DNA of 64,000 nt from positions 1 through 64,000 of the forward strand of contig NW_020312503.1 in assembly GCF_002999335.1 (NCBI RefSeq), written 5' to 3'. Under the pieces are notes generated by a model. It made no database searches. It had not been told where the DNA came from and worked only from the letters and a program-made list of their open reading frames with translations. How positions within the stretch are numbered: position 1 is the stretch's first letter; the number at the start of each line of letters is the position of its first letter. Origin of the DNA: Cyclospora cayetanensis (Eukaryota; Apicomplexa; Conoidasida; Eucoccidiorida; Eimeriidae). This document shows, piece after piece, positions 36,371-48,890 of this stretch. The position numbers and the translations under genes are program-made.

Positions 36371-37796
36371 TACGCAGAAGATCGGTTGTTGGGTTTTAAA
36401 GCTTCCACGTTTGCAGCAGATGAAGGGAGGCGGTCGTGAAGACAAAACCGGTTCGTGAACCAGTGGCGCGTTGCTCGGGTGTATGGGCTGAATAGCTCGA
36501 GCTTTCTTAGAGTCTTTCTGAGCTGTAAAATCATAAATTGGTTTTTCTGCTCTCCCATTTGCTTCAAACGAAGGGGGATCGACACCCAAGGGGGAAATCA
36601 GCGGAAAATTGTTGTGCGCCAGCAGCTCAGCTGGGTGTGATACCCCACAGCCCATAGAGCAGAGGTGACATTTGCGGGGGCATGAATGCGCCGAAATGCA
36701 GAAGCCACCACTACAACAGATAAAATAATACGCTTTTAGTTTAGGGCTCCATTTGTTGACGTGTTTAGGCGGGAAGGCGGGTAGGGAGATCTGACTAGCC
36801 AAGTCCACCGTGTTCCTCCTTCTGAAAGGTGCTTTAACCAAGAGGAATCTCAAAGCGAATCTTCATGCCTGTACTTCTCATACACTCATTAAGCACCTGT
36901 TTCTCGTTAGAAGGCGGGGTACACGGAAAGAATGGCGAGCAGACACGGAGTACTTCCTGCGCAGTCGAGCTTTCAACATTCCAAAGTACAGATATAGGCT
37001 ATTTCATGCGTCGATAAAAGTATATGCAGCATCAGCGTCCATACTAATAGGTAATCAGATGAGCTACGCGAGAAAATAGGGCCTATCAGAGAGGACGTAA
37101 GCCGCGCGCATAAGCCCCCCATGGGACAGTTGATGGCGGCGTACGCGAACGAGATAAGTACCTTTGCTCTTCATCTCTCGAGGCACTAAACCAGAAACAT
37201 GCCACTTTTTGGTCTATTAGTAACCAGTAAAGCTCAAACCCAAAGCTGGTCCCTGCTACCCAGATCCGCAATAATCAGTATTCCAATCCTACTTAACACC
37301 TACGGTAACATACTCAGTGCCTCGCGTCGTCTAGAGGTTAGCCTTCTAAACGCATGTGCAGAAAGAAGGTCTAGAGGTCGAGCAGGTACTGGCCAGGAAA
37401 TCGGCTTCTACTGACGCTCGACAAGCGCGCTAGCGACTGTCTTCTTTTCTTGCGTGAGAAAAGACTATTGGGGAAAGGTAAACAATTAAACGAACAGAAG
37501 GGCAATAGGATGAAGTTTTTATTCGATATGCAGTTGGTCTTCTAGAGAATATTCAAAAGTAACGCATCTGCGTCTATCTTTTGGTCGGCAGATATCGCCT
37601 GCCAGCACTTAAACACTCATGTGCTTGTATCCGACTGAATGAATGTCGCGTCTAAATACAAGGTGCGATTAGCTTTCGACATATCTATCCACAGAGATGA
37701 AGGGGTGTTTTCTATAAACATATCAACAAGTAGATTATGGGGGAGGAAACGAGGAGCAGGAGACCAAAAAGAATGCGTTGCCTCGCGGAAAGCCGT
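36371..37796. other. Intergenic between two minus-strand genes
   Basis: About 1.4 kb. It should hold the BCKDH-E2 3' flank and the promoter of the hypothetical membrane protein. Nothing else is visible. Confidence 0.4.
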
Positions 37797-40505
37797 CTAC
37801 TTGAGGTAGGCCAGCATCAGTTCGGGGTTCTCCAGCAAATTCTTAATGCTGCGCAAGGATGAACATGACAAGCACACAATATGATTTGGCCATTATCCCT
37901 CTGCTCTCGCCAGGCCGCCCTGCCATGGTGCTTGCCCTGGTCTTGCCTCTCTTGCAGGTCTAGGCGTGAGTATCCCCACAATTCGTTCGATTCAGATGCA
38001 CGCTTCAGCCCAGTGCCTACTAATCATCCAACTAAGAGCAAACATTTCGAGATAAATACAGCGATGTGGAAGAAGAACAGTGACTGATGCACGGTGGCTC
38101 ATGGTCTACGATGCGTGGTATTCCGTTACCTCTTGCTGAATTTTGTGATCGTGGCCCCATCGCAGTGTCTATGGTCTGCAGAAAAGCTGCAGTTTATGAT
38201 GTCTCTGCCTTCGAGAGACGTCTCAAAGCCTTCAGAGCTCTCTCTCTCCACCAAACGAGGCAAGCGCTGCACTCTGCCGACGCCAACAATAACTGCCTGG
38301 CCGTCAAATAGCAGGGGATGAATGTAGGTGCCTGAAGGCATCGGAGAGGGGAGGATCGGTGAGGAGGCTAGATCCAAGTACCAAATGACACAAGCGTCAA
38401 CACACAGAAATGCGAGAGGCAACCAAACAAAAAATGGCACCCAGAGCAGCGAGGCAAAGGTAGTGCGCCATCAAGAAATCGCTGCCGTGGCTGACCTGAG
38501 ATCACACCGACATTCGACAGACTGATCGTCCCGCCAGTCAAATCGGCAGGAGAGAGGCGGTTAGCCTTTGCCTGAGTAAAACATAGAGATTAAGAAACAC
38601 ACACATACACAGTGCAAAAACCTCATTCTCAATGAACCCTATAAGGCCTCCGGAAGGGCTTGAATATTTGGATGCTACGGACAATTAAAGGCCTCATATC
38701 AACCCCTTAACTCCTCCACGCTCTTACTAAAGCTATACTAAGACCTAAAATTCAATCCCTCTAACCAAAATGTTCGCAAACTTTGAACCCTCGGCCTTAC
38801 TAGCCCCTGCAGCCTGATCAACTCCTCTTGAATTTCTACGAGAGTAAGGTCTTGAACGTTCTTGACGCAGGGCACCACCAAGCCACTGGGCGAGTCAATG
38901 GCCACGCTGACGTTGTGGGACTCAAATTCTGTGTACTGAGGTTACACAAAGGGTGGTCAACACAGGAACGAGGCAATTGAGGGAGCACAAGCGAGCGGTG
39001 TCGTTCGGAGGGCAAAGGCTACCAGGACAGAAAAATGAAGTGAGAGGGGGACAAAAAAATGCAAAACACGGCACAACATGGGATACCTTTGCTACGTTGG
39101 TGCCCCAAGAAAAAGTGATGAAAAAGAATACATAACGCTTGGCAGCGGCTCTTCTAAATATTAAAAAAATCTACAAGAGTACTGCCGATCGTAATCCCTG
39201 CCATCTCCATCTTTGCCTTGAAATACGAAGCACAGGCTCCAAGCATTCGCTCATCGGTTATTAGCAGTGCACAAATAAGTGAACGCATGATTGAGAGGGC
39301 AAGATAGGAGGAATATGAATGGATAGTTAAGTTTGGAATGATTTCAGTAACTTACCGAGCTTTGCGTGGTGGTGTTGAACTTAGAGTTAACAATAGGATA
39401 CTCATGAATAGCGATACTCATTGCCTTGATTAGGAAAGCAGTCAGAGAGACCTTTACATTCTGCTCTGCTGCAAGCTTTTTGTTCAGGACTTCGCGAACG
39501 GCAGTCAGACGTGTGACATCGTATTCGTCACCAATGTTCATGTGGGGGACCTTCAAGCTCTCATTCATCGACTAAATCACAAATACGTAAACTCACAAAC
39601 CCCACGAGCTCGTAGTAATATGGCCTGCAAGCCTGCCGTCATGTATGCACTGAAAGGACCATGAAACAAGAAGAAAATGGAAGCCTCCAAGAAAGGACAT
39701 TTATATGAAGGGCAAGCACAATCCCCTTTATTATACAAAACCAGGAATACAAAAACCCCGCTCCTCCAAGCCACATTTCAGATCCTCAAAATTACCCCTT
39801 TGGTTTTGCGCAGATTTTAAAATTCTGACTAAAAGATCTGAAATAAAGCATTTCATCGACATAGGCCTCACCTTAACCATGGCCTTGGAAAAGCCTTGCA
39901 GTTCAACTTCTCGGCTGCCTTGTGTGCTTCCTCCGGAGGAGGTTGAAGACTGCAGAGAGAAGAGACAAGAGGCTCCTTAGGCGGCTAATTAACTAAAAGA
40001 TTAGTGGCATGAGTGTTAAATCACGCGATCCTTTTCACGCTACCTTAAGAACCTAAGGTCTGTTTGGGTGTAAATTGAGCTGCAGTTGACGATGTTGCAC
40101 CACCACTAAGCAGGCCATAGTGAGCGAGAACGCTGCCCATCCCATGAAATTTCCCTAGCCCAACTATAAAGGTCTTACGAAAGTGCATACCGAGGAACGA
40201 GTTGGAGAACTTGGAGTAAACGACGTAGATGACGAACTGATATACTTCAAGACGTCGTCCTTAGTTATTGTTCCTCGCGGTCCGCTACCCTTGATATTTT
40301 CTAAATCGATTCGGTTCTCCTTCGCAAGGCGGCGCACAGCTGGAGAAACAAGGGCCTGCGCTCCCTGGGAGAAAACAAAAGCAAAATGACATTCATTAAT
40401 CAAAACTCGCAACACGAGCAGCTTGACAGACGAGTGGGACGATGGGTACAAAATTGCTGTAGCGCAGTGGCTCGATGCCACATAGTTTAGCAGGGCTTTG
40501 GGGTC

Positions 40506-40542
<37 letters not shown>

Positions 40543-42542
40543 CAGATACTGTTCCAAGCAAGAAGGCTTGCGCGTGGCTTTGGCGGCGCGCAGCTGCATG
40601 CAATATAATACAGCCATCACTGCCCACCTCGGATGAAGAACGCGTTTCCACCCTTGGTTGCACCTTTTCTGACTGCACTTCTTCTGATACAGGTTCCTCA
40701 GGAGAAGACGACGATGAGTCTGATTCCACATCCGGCGAATCTATATCCATCAGTGGCCCCCCAATCTTTACCGTGTCTCCTTCCTACACGAAAAAAAGAG
40801 CAACGAAGCGACAAAAGAGACCGGATAAAAAGCAGTGCGACTGAAGAAGTCACGAAAGATTATGTGGAATGCAGGATAAAAACGAAGATGAACCAGAAAG
40901 CACACGTATTCTTAAAGAGGTGGACAGAGCATATATATGCAACGAGAAGAGACCGATTTTTGCAAAAACCGAAACCTGTCGCGCATTTTCAGCGGGACGC
41001 ATTAATGGCAGACTAGTGGAGTTTATTTATCAGAAGACAGTCAAATAAATTTTTAAAAAGCAACAAAATAGCAACAATTACCTTCGCGTAAAGCTTGACG
41101 ATCTTGCCGGTGTACCGGCTAGTGATTTCGACTGCGGCCTTGTCCGACTGCACCTCGCATACCTCATCCATCTGAGAGGTATACAGCAGAAGCGTTGGAG
41201 ACAAAACACACATGTGCCATCGCCAAAAGAACATCTCCAAACTGCTTTGAACGTGAACCCAGAATCAAAGCATACACAGACAGTATACAAAAAATGAAGA
41301 ACCTAATCACTAAACTTCAAACGAGAAGAAAAGGAAATGTTTAACTTGTGTACTCATCGGGGAAAGAAGTGTACGGCCACCTGCTTTCTATTTCCTCACC
41401 TCCTCGACATCATCTCCCTCGGCTTTATACCACTTTGTCAGTTCAACATGCGCAATACCTAGAACAAACAATTACGTAACGGATGCCTAAGGCAAACACA
41501 CTCTAGGAACTAAAGGCCCCCGTCTCCAAATCACAAGCCCCCTACCCTATGTTTTGATACCTGGCCCTATAGAAGTATTCCGAGCAGCTTAACAATGTGT
41601 TCTAGATCCATGCCCTAGGCTCTCAGCCAGATGAAGGCATTTTACCTTCTCCAATGTCAGCAAGATTAAAACGGACGATGCCTTGGCGCGGCCTGGAAAG
41701 GGTGAAGAAACCCTGAAGGAAACAGAAAAACATTATGATCAGAAATTAGCACATGGGGGAACCTACAATAGCAGTAAGCAGCAATCCCTTAGAGAGTCCA
41801 CACTACAACTCTGTTTCTATTTGCATTCCAATCCTATAATTCAAAAACTGTCACGCATTCTCCTGGAAGGGAGGGCAATTCATACGCTGGAAAAAGGGAA
41901 AGCAAGCACTCTTGAATATGTGAACGCTTCGAAGTCAACCAACCCCACAGAGGGCAGCCCTCTGTTGATAATACGACTGAGTCTCCAAGAAACGAGGAGG
42001 AGCAAAGCGAATGCAAGTATTTAGTGGACGACTTGCAAGGACTCAACACCTAGATGCTACCCCAGCTCTTTCTGACAAAAATTGGTCAAACGCCTTGCCA
42101 TTTTCCCACTGAAACCAAACTTAGATCCACGAATGAGCTATGTGATGTACTTTAGTTTACTCATTGCATCGTTCACATGCATATCCTAGGTGCTTCTATT
42201 AGGAAACGTAGGAGCTTGTTCTAGCTTCAAGCGAAAACCCCGGCTTAGAATATGAAGTTAATACATTCCAAGTTGCTGCCACGCATCCCAAATTCTATTT
42301 CTGTCATATAGTTCTCTTAGGTATCCCTATTCGCCATGTTTGCATTAAAGCCGCTTCTTCGTGGCGTTCATCCTTTCGGAGCTGTTGCCTACCCGACTTA
42401 GGGGCTGTACAGTCGAAGCATTCTTCTGCACAGATACTGCGCCAGCAGCCGCTGCTGAGTAAATCCAGTTGCTGCTGCTTACACCTCCAGAAGAACAACC
42501 ACTGACGGCCAGGCGGCCAACATATCGAGCGAGAGACGCCAT
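37797..42542 (-). CDS. BCKDH-E2: Branched-chain keto acid dehydrogenase E2 (lipoamide acyltransferase)
   Basis: Twelve exons, all in phase: 42542-42393, 41712-41646, 41458-41400, 41171-41082, 40783-40628, 40364-40191, 39949-39872, 39571-39356, 38935-38801, 38571-38496, 38331-38130 and 37848-37797. Together they code about 484 residues, normal for the family. The N-terminus (MASLARYVGRLAVSG...) looks like a mitochondrial presequence. The lipoyl domain has LADIGEGIAHVELTKWY and the lipoyl lysine in VQSDKAAVEI. The E3/E1-binding domain has SPAVRRLAKENRIDL and GSGPRGTITKDDVL. The acyltransferase core has MNESLKVPHMNIGDE, SHNVSVAIDSPSGLVVP, LTGGTISLSNVG and the catalytic SADHRHCDGAT. It ends LLENPELMLAYLK. 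In Toxoplasma and Plasmodium the mitochondrial BCKDH complex works as the pyruvate-to-acetyl-CoA enzyme, because their true PDH is in the apicoplast. The same role is likely here. Confidence 0.95.
40509..40538. repeat. (TA)n microsatellite in BCKDH-E2 intron
   Basis: About 30 bases of pure TA alternation in the intron between the exons at 40783-40628 and 40364-40191. Confidence 0.95.
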
Positions 42543-43184
42543 AGTTTGGGGCGTAAAGGCACAGTAAGAGGGAGAACGAATGCCCTGGGAGGTTCCAAAC
42601 CCGAATAAACAATCTAAGTGTACTCGGGAGGAATAATTGAACGTAACGAGAACAATTAATGGTTTCAGGCACCCCTGGCCCTTCAATTGAGTTGCGGGGC
42701 TTTGCAACCGTACGAAGAATAAGTTGCTGCTATTCGCAGCGCGATTCCCTAGAAAGCTCTCATTGCCAAAGTACTAATTAATTAAGAAGTTATACTCTTT
42801 AATTAAAATATAATGAGAACTCGATATCCGTGGAACCCAATTTATATTCGTGGTCCATCATGCATACCCACAAGCAACGGTGAGAAGCCACTCTAAGTTA
42901 CCACTCTTATATAAGAGAAAACTCTATATCAACGAAAAGACACCTGGAAGTTTCCAGGAAGATATAGCAGGACAAGAATACCCCACATGCAATAGATGCA
43001 CGAGGGAGGTAGCCCCCCCTGGGGCCCAAATGTTTGGACAAAGTGCCTTTTATTTCCCTCTTTGTGCTTAGCTAAGAAGCGTGTAGGAGCTGGGCGATCG
43101 ACTTGGCTGACCGCGCGTACTACTTGCGGTAGAATAAGTATCGCAATGTGCTCTTTCTGTAGCGTTCCAACATGGGCTCCGTAG
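42543..43184. other. BCKDH-E2 5' flank
   Basis: AT-rich upstream region of the E2 gene, next to the retroelement relic. Poly-A/T-rich runs lie at about 42770-42815. No gene is supported. Confidence 0.4.
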
Positions 43185-43430
43185 AAGAACACTTAGCTCC
43201 AGGCTCAGTACAAGCTTGGGGAAAAAATCTCGAGTATTTTCCAGAATAAGTCTCTCCTTCCGTTGTGCATGTGTCCGAAAATTCCCGACATGAGGGGCTA
43301 GGGACGGCTGGGGTGCACGTCACGTCGCCCTCTGAGCACTTCAGAAAGCGTTCACTGCTACTTGCACGTGGCATCCAGGGAGTGCCCACGCAACCTTGCA
43401 TCTTCTTGAAACAAGCTAGCAGCACCCTCG
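43185..43430. repeat. Candidate LTR (3' copy)
   Basis: Shares an ordered series of matching blocks with 48638-48890: cgtag/agacactt-type start, tacaa.cttg, gagt.ctttcc, catgagggg, tgcacgtggcatc and tgcatcttcttg. By eye the identity is roughly two thirds with small indels. An alternative reading is a duplicated, decayed coding segment. Confidence 0.55.
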
Positions 43431-44299
43431 AGTTCATAACTTATAAGTACAGACACTGTGCTAGACGACTTTTACAGAACGAAAAGGTCGTGAGGTATTT
43501 ACTAGTTGCAAAGTGCTGGATTTTAATTTAGCCCGCGAAGTTCCCCGCATTTCAATGACATACCCACGCTTTCCGTACGTGTACGTTGAGACCAACAGCG
43601 TGCAATAGAGAGCAAGTGTCTCCGTTTTATCGCCAGTCCCCATGCAGGCAGGAGGGCAAAAACAGTGCAAATGCGAGGAGCAAATGTGTGCACTGACCTC
43701 AATGGAAACTCGCTGGAGGGAAAGCACAAACATCAGCCAGCAAGGAAAGCGAGACTCCACAAGAAGGACCGCTTGGCACGTGACTCATTGCCGCCCGAGC
43801 GCTGAAATTTGTCAGCCTTGTGCCACGGTAAAAAAGGTGGCAAGCGATTTGATAGGGAATCAAAACATACCCTCGATAAGTAGTGCCTCACACCTCGTAC
43901 AGTAATGTCTGCAAGCAGCTACAGCCACTGCCTGCAGTGGAATTTATTTTAAAGCTCCAAATGAGGCATAAGTGAGAATCTAGGGAAACCAAACCTAGAG
44001 TGCAAGACAGTAAGCTGACTCTACGAAGCACCGGAACAGCAAAAACCAGCAGCTTGTCAAGCAATACCTGTAGATGAGGTTAGCTATTTCAGTGTAAGTA
44101 TGAGCTGGGGAACAAAAAGGGCAACGCTTAAGGGGTACCGTAATGGCAAGTCGCGTTGCTGATCAAAATAGAGTCGCAAATTCTATCGCAGGCAACGAAG
44201 CCCAAACTTGCACCTCCATCAACCACTGCGGTTGGCATTTTTCATCGAAGTTCGCTAGTGACTCCAATCTAGTCAGCTCTTGGCTTTCTACAATCCCAA

Positions 44300-45345
44300 A
44301 ATTCAGCACTTCTGTAGTTCGGTGAAAATCGTCTGTCCCAAGACGAGTCACTCGCATGCGAGGTACGACCCGCGAAAAAATTCCGGAAGCTTTGAGACTT
44401 CTTAGAGCGCGATCGTTGATCTGTCGCACCTCCAACTTTCGTGGGAAGTCATAAAGTGAAGAAGGACATTATTTCTTTAAGGGTGGCAAGTGCGCTAGCT
44501 CCCTGGTAGCAAACTACTTGGTCGCCTTCTGGTGAACCTCGTAAAGCCAGTTGACCTACCAGGTAAAATGCTCTCTGCTCGACAGCCGACCGCCTCTCAT
44601 CAAAATGCTCTATTTGTAGATCTCGGGCTTTGCGCATACAGTTGCACGCACTATTCGGCTGTTCTTTGCTCCGTGGCTGAGGGTGGCTGCTGACCTGAAG
44701 GGACTAGGTCCAGGCTTGGTTCAGACAGGCTTCTCAGTGTAGACAAGGGATGCAGGATTGCAACGGGTACGCGAGTGTACGGTGCATCATAACCTGACTC
44801 AGCACAAGGAAAAAGCTTCAGCCAAGCATTTGGATTTCTGTTCACATGGACTCGCAAACACTGCGGAAGAGTGGGGTCTGTGAGCTCTCTCTGTCCATGT
44901 GCTAGAGAGTAGTTCAAAGTGTTCATATTATATTCCATGTGCAGGTAGGTCATAAAGTCACACTAATTTGCACTAACGACCTAGGGATCATTTGACGCAG
45001 TCACACTCCTGGGGAATCCATAGAGCTCTTAGACATGATTTAAGAATGCACGAGCGACTTTCTGAGCTGACAGAGCTGAATCAAGGGATAAAATGGATAC
45101 ATGTGCTAATCTGGATAATAGCGACATGGATGCTATCCTGATCTTGACCTCTTGGTCTGTTGGGGTGGAGGAAGGCTTTGTAAAGGGCGGGGCTTAAGAT
45201 AGCACCGCTCTAGCTGTTGCGAGTCGAGGCAGGACCGTGGAAGCGCCTCTGACTTGAGGCGGATCCTAGGTCACCAGAAAGGCTGTGCGAGTGCTTCCAC
45301 TGTAGTGTGAACCTCAGCGTGAGCTAAAAAGAGCTTGATGATGTG
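44300..45345 (-). pseudogene. Integrase remnant of Ty3/gypsy element
   Basis: The H2C2-like zinc region reads AHAEVHTTVEALAQPFW and then an LKPRPLQSLPPPQQ block. The core follows with DSIHVAIIQISTCIHFIP, ALSAQKVARAFLNHV and LYGFPRSVTASNDP. Then come the C-terminal core LPQCLRVHVNRNPNAWLKL and the region KARDLQIEHFDERRSAVEQR. Several stops and at least two frame changes break it. Confidence 0.8.
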
Positions 45346-45619
45346 ATCTGCGTAAGACAGCACTGCGCATTGAAGGTAGCATATGCGAGCAACGGACGTG
45401 TCGTTTTGTTTGGACCACAACAGGCCATTCCCAGCATCATAGCGATCGTCCCCAACTTGCCATTATAAATTTAGTCGGCAGCAGCACATGCATGGGGGTC
45501 AAAAAAACAGGGTGCACACAAATTTTGTATAAATCGTGAAACATCACAACAACAGCGGGTGCACTGCATAGAAGCGAACTGCTAAGACGTCGCGAGAATG
45601 CATTGGAGGCCACGTTGAT

Positions 45620-46240
45620 GATGCTCTTAACATGCTTCACTGTAGCTTTTTACTGCAGGACATGTTGAATCCAGCGAACATCACTAGAAAGTTCAGAGTT
45701 ATGAAAACTTTTATGAAGGTACTGCAAGGACTGATGGTGGGTCTGGACTCTGAAATGATGCCCGTAAAAGTGGTGCCAGCATTTTTTCTTGCCCCAAGAC
45801 ACAGCTCAAAGTTCCTCTTTTCGCATTGCATACCGCCACATGGTTGCGGTGAAGCGATAAGAACAAGCAAAATTTCGATGCAATGGAACACCACTAGCGA
45901 TAGTAGCACCCGTCGCTACTTCAGCAACATCACCTACGTGCCAGTGCGAGTACTGGAAGAGCGGTGAGGCTGCCCAGAAACGTCCTTCCTGCAGTTTCAA
46001 AGTCTTCGGTCCAGGTCATAGACTGCGTTTTCTCAGAGATACAAGTCAATGGAACAACAGTCCAAGCAAACTGCGCAAAAAAATTTAGGTAAAAGGATGC
46101 AAGCTGATAATGCTTCGGATCGTCGTAACGGGCGTAAGAGTGCAAGGGCCACGCCTTGCTTGCTTCAGTTTCAATTCTCGCTACATCTTGCTCAATTTCT
46201 AAAGCCAAAAGCCGACCAACACACCTATTCTTATACAAGC
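45620..46240 (-). pseudogene. RNase H / connection remnant of Ty3/gypsy element
   Basis: The connection region reads KHYQLASFYLNFFAQFAWTV and MTWTEDFETA with ALPVLALA. The RNase H end reads RYAMRKEEL, then an in-frame stop, then AVSWGKKKCWHHFYGHHFRV, and a QTHHQSLQYL block. The pattern and order match retroelement RNase H. Confidence 0.85.
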
Positions 46241-46870
46241 CTCACTTGCGTGACTTCACATAGGTCTGCTTGTGTCCTGCATCTGCTGGAGCGCACGCTA
46301 TATGTGCTGTAGGAGGTCTTTACTGTTTGTAATAAAGACTATGACGTCGTCCCCGTACACTAACATGCATCCCTCCAAATGAGGCCTTATTAAATCCTGC
46401 GCACGTTACCGTTGAGGCTCAGCTGGGGCAATGATAAGTTCGAAGAGCGTAAAGATATTCTTGAATTTGCGAGTGCGAGTGTTGGCATAGCTTTGCGCCT
46501 GGTATTATGGTAAACGGGGATTTGTAAGAAACCGTCTGTGGAGTCAAATTTCAAGTAGGCTGGTGGTCCGCGTACTTTGTCATGTATTTCGTCAATAACA
46601 CGCATCAGGAGTTCCTGCTTCATAGCAATCTTGTGCAGGAGCGTAAGACTAACGCGCATGCGTCACCTTTCTTTGTTCCTCACCAGCACCGGGTTACGCC
46701 AAAATCTGCTAGCCTACTCCTACAGCATGGTTTTTTCAACAAATCATCCTCCTGCCTGTCAATTAAATCTTCATAATGAAGGAGATTCCCATACTGCAGA
46801 GCGTAGCTCTGCAATAAAGGGGGTTTGGCACAATGTGTCGCTCTGGACGACCAACCGGTTGCCAGACTGC
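46241..46870 (-). pseudogene. Reverse transcriptase remnant of Ty3/gypsy element
   Basis: FWRNPVLVRNKE (start of RT), then MKQELLMRVIDEIHDKVRG, AYLKFDSTDGFLQIPVYHN, a frame change to FTLFELIIAPAEPQR, and the catalytic box MLVYGDDVIVF at about 46340-46370 (YGDD at 46358-46347). A stop follows at LLQHI. Two or more frameshifts separate the blocks, so it cannot be functional. Confidence 0.88.
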
Positions 46871-47204
46871 TTTCAACTCATCAATATGTAGCAAATCCGC
46901 GCACTCCTACTTGATACCTGCCCATCCATGTTTTTCCCAGCAAAATCTTTAATAGGATTCGGCAATATAGAACCGCTTGCAGAGCCGTTACAAGGAAGTG
47001 CATGCTCAAAATCGCCTTCCCTTTCTGCTTTGTCTAGATGCCCACATGAAGACTCTGCCTCATCCTGCTATACTTTCGATGTCAGCTCGCTCATTATAGA
47101 TGAAATGAGCGTTTCAAGGGAGACCAGGATGCTTGGTTCTAGTTCTTCATGGCACACTAGCCTTCACAGCGTGCACCTGTGAACGAGGCGCGCACTTCGT
47201 TGAT

Positions 47205-47474
47205 TCACCTATGGCATACCGGCGATTCTGTCATGGTGCATGAGTCCAGAGTAAAGGCCACAGAACATGCTGATATGCCCCAACACTGATTTGCGATAGG
47301 GATTTCCTTCCTTGCCAATGCATGCGCTCTGCTGCCGTTAGCAAACTTGAATCTAAGGGACTGCACATGGCTAAACAGGCAGACTGCACTGCTGCGCCAT
47401 CTCTGCGGATAGCAGATCCAGTGCCGAGACTGCTGCTGATACTTGGCTGTTATTGCAGCGGACAACTGACCCAT
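47205..47474 (-). pseudogene. Probable aspartic protease remnant
   Basis: One frame shows FKFANGSRAHALARKEIPI followed by VAFTLDSCTM, which resembles the middle of Ty3/gypsy proteases (ANG...PI.V). A neighbouring frame shows LGTGSAI, a possible decayed LDTGA catalytic motif. The position upstream of RT fits. Less certain than RT and integrase. Confidence 0.5.
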
Positions 47475-48637
47475 TATGAGTCTCCAACTGCGACTCTGCC
47501 CTCTGTAACCCCATTCATTTTGCCGCAGCCTGAGCGGGTGGCTCTGTGTTTCCGTGACGCACCTATTTTCTCGCCTCGCAGCCAGCTTTTGCTGCCACTA
47601 GTTCCCTTGCTCAAGATCTTTGGGTTTTCGTGGTGCAGTTTCAAATTAAATCTCGTTTTCTATTGTATAATCAAGTGATGCGGGGGCTCTCTGGGGCTGC
47701 CAAAGAGTGCAGGGTCCCTCTGGCTCTCCTCTTCGCCTTCGACTATAGGCTACGGCCGCTTGGCACAGATCCGACATCCATAAGTTTTAAATCCAGACTT
47801 GATTCTTCCTTTTTAATCAAACGCCCCAAAAGCACCATCCATTCGCGTTCAAATTCTTGGGTAGTTCCACCTTCGAAGAAGCCCAGTCAGTCGGTTGTTT
47901 ATAGCTGAGTCGCTCTCTGCCTTGTGACCATCTGATGTAAAACTTCTGGTAGGACTGCGATAAACCACTGGCAGCCCAGCTATCCGTCTACGCTACGGGT
48001 CTTGCAAGCCAAAGCTTTGTATTTCTAGATATGCCAATACAGTGATAGAATAACCTGCCTCAGCTTTCTGAATTCCCCCAAAGCCTGCTTTCGGGAAGAT
48101 TTCTGCAATAACTGAAGAGTCAGGTATTGTATATAGTAGTCCCTGCAAAGCAGACACCCGTGCTCATTGATAGTCACAATCGAACTGATTTTTCTATCAA
48201 TAGTCTGCTGCAAGGAAGAATCGTTTATCTTTATCTGCTGGTAGAAGGAGATGGCGAGCTCCGACCCGGTAAATTGTTCGAGTACCCGCCCACAATATAA
48301 GCCGTCGTACTCCTCTGACCAGAATACATCAGCGTCACAACCGTACGCGAAGATCGGCTTCCAAACCATGCCTTTCTATGAGCTGTAGAGCCACTGCATT
48401 CACAGTAGCTTGCAGGCCAACCTCTGCCGCCCCAACAGGCGTGGTGCCACTGTCGGCTTTCATAGAGGGCGCATTTTCCGATACTGCTTCCCCAAACTGT
48501 ATGATTATTCAATCACCAAATAGAATGATCGAAGCCAAAAAGCTTTTGTCGGAAAAGTGCAGCCAGTGGATTAGCCGGGGAGAGCTGCATCCCATTATTG
48601 CGATACTAACAACTACGACGCCCACCATAATCTTACG

Positions 48638-48890
48638 TAGGGAGACACTTCTCTCCAGACACATTACAAACTTGACAGAAACTTGTTGAGTGCTTTCCTA
48701 GATAATTGTGCTTTCCCCTTATTTTTTCTGTCAGAGGATTTGGCATGAGGGGAAAGAGACAGCTATGGAACACGTTTCTGCACCCTATATGCAATCGGTG
48801 TAGTCACAGCTGGCTGCACGTGGCATCTAGCCAACACATACGCTTACAACACTGCATCTTCTTGTATCAAGCTTTCAGCATTCTAGAATC
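48638..48890. repeat. Candidate LTR (5' copy)
   Basis: Partner of the repeat at 43185-43430, at the outer edge of the retroelement and in the same orientation. The clearest shared blocks are catgagggg at 48744, tgcacgtggcatc at 48820 and gcatcttcttg at 48856. Confidence 0.55.

Larger units (their letters stand above)
43185..48890 (-). mobile_element. Decayed Ty3/gypsy-like LTR retrotransposon
   Basis: Reading the minus strand from high to low coordinates gives remnants of protease, reverse transcriptase, RNase H and integrase, in the standard Ty3/gypsy order. Frameshifts and stops in every domain show it is dead. Two diverged direct repeats (48638-48890 and 43185-43430) lie about 5.45 kb apart, a normal size for such elements, and may be the LTRs. 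Ty3-type elements have been reported from Eimeria genomes. The gag region should lie between about 47500 and 48600, where I see an unbroken but unrecognised frame. Confidence 0.85.
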
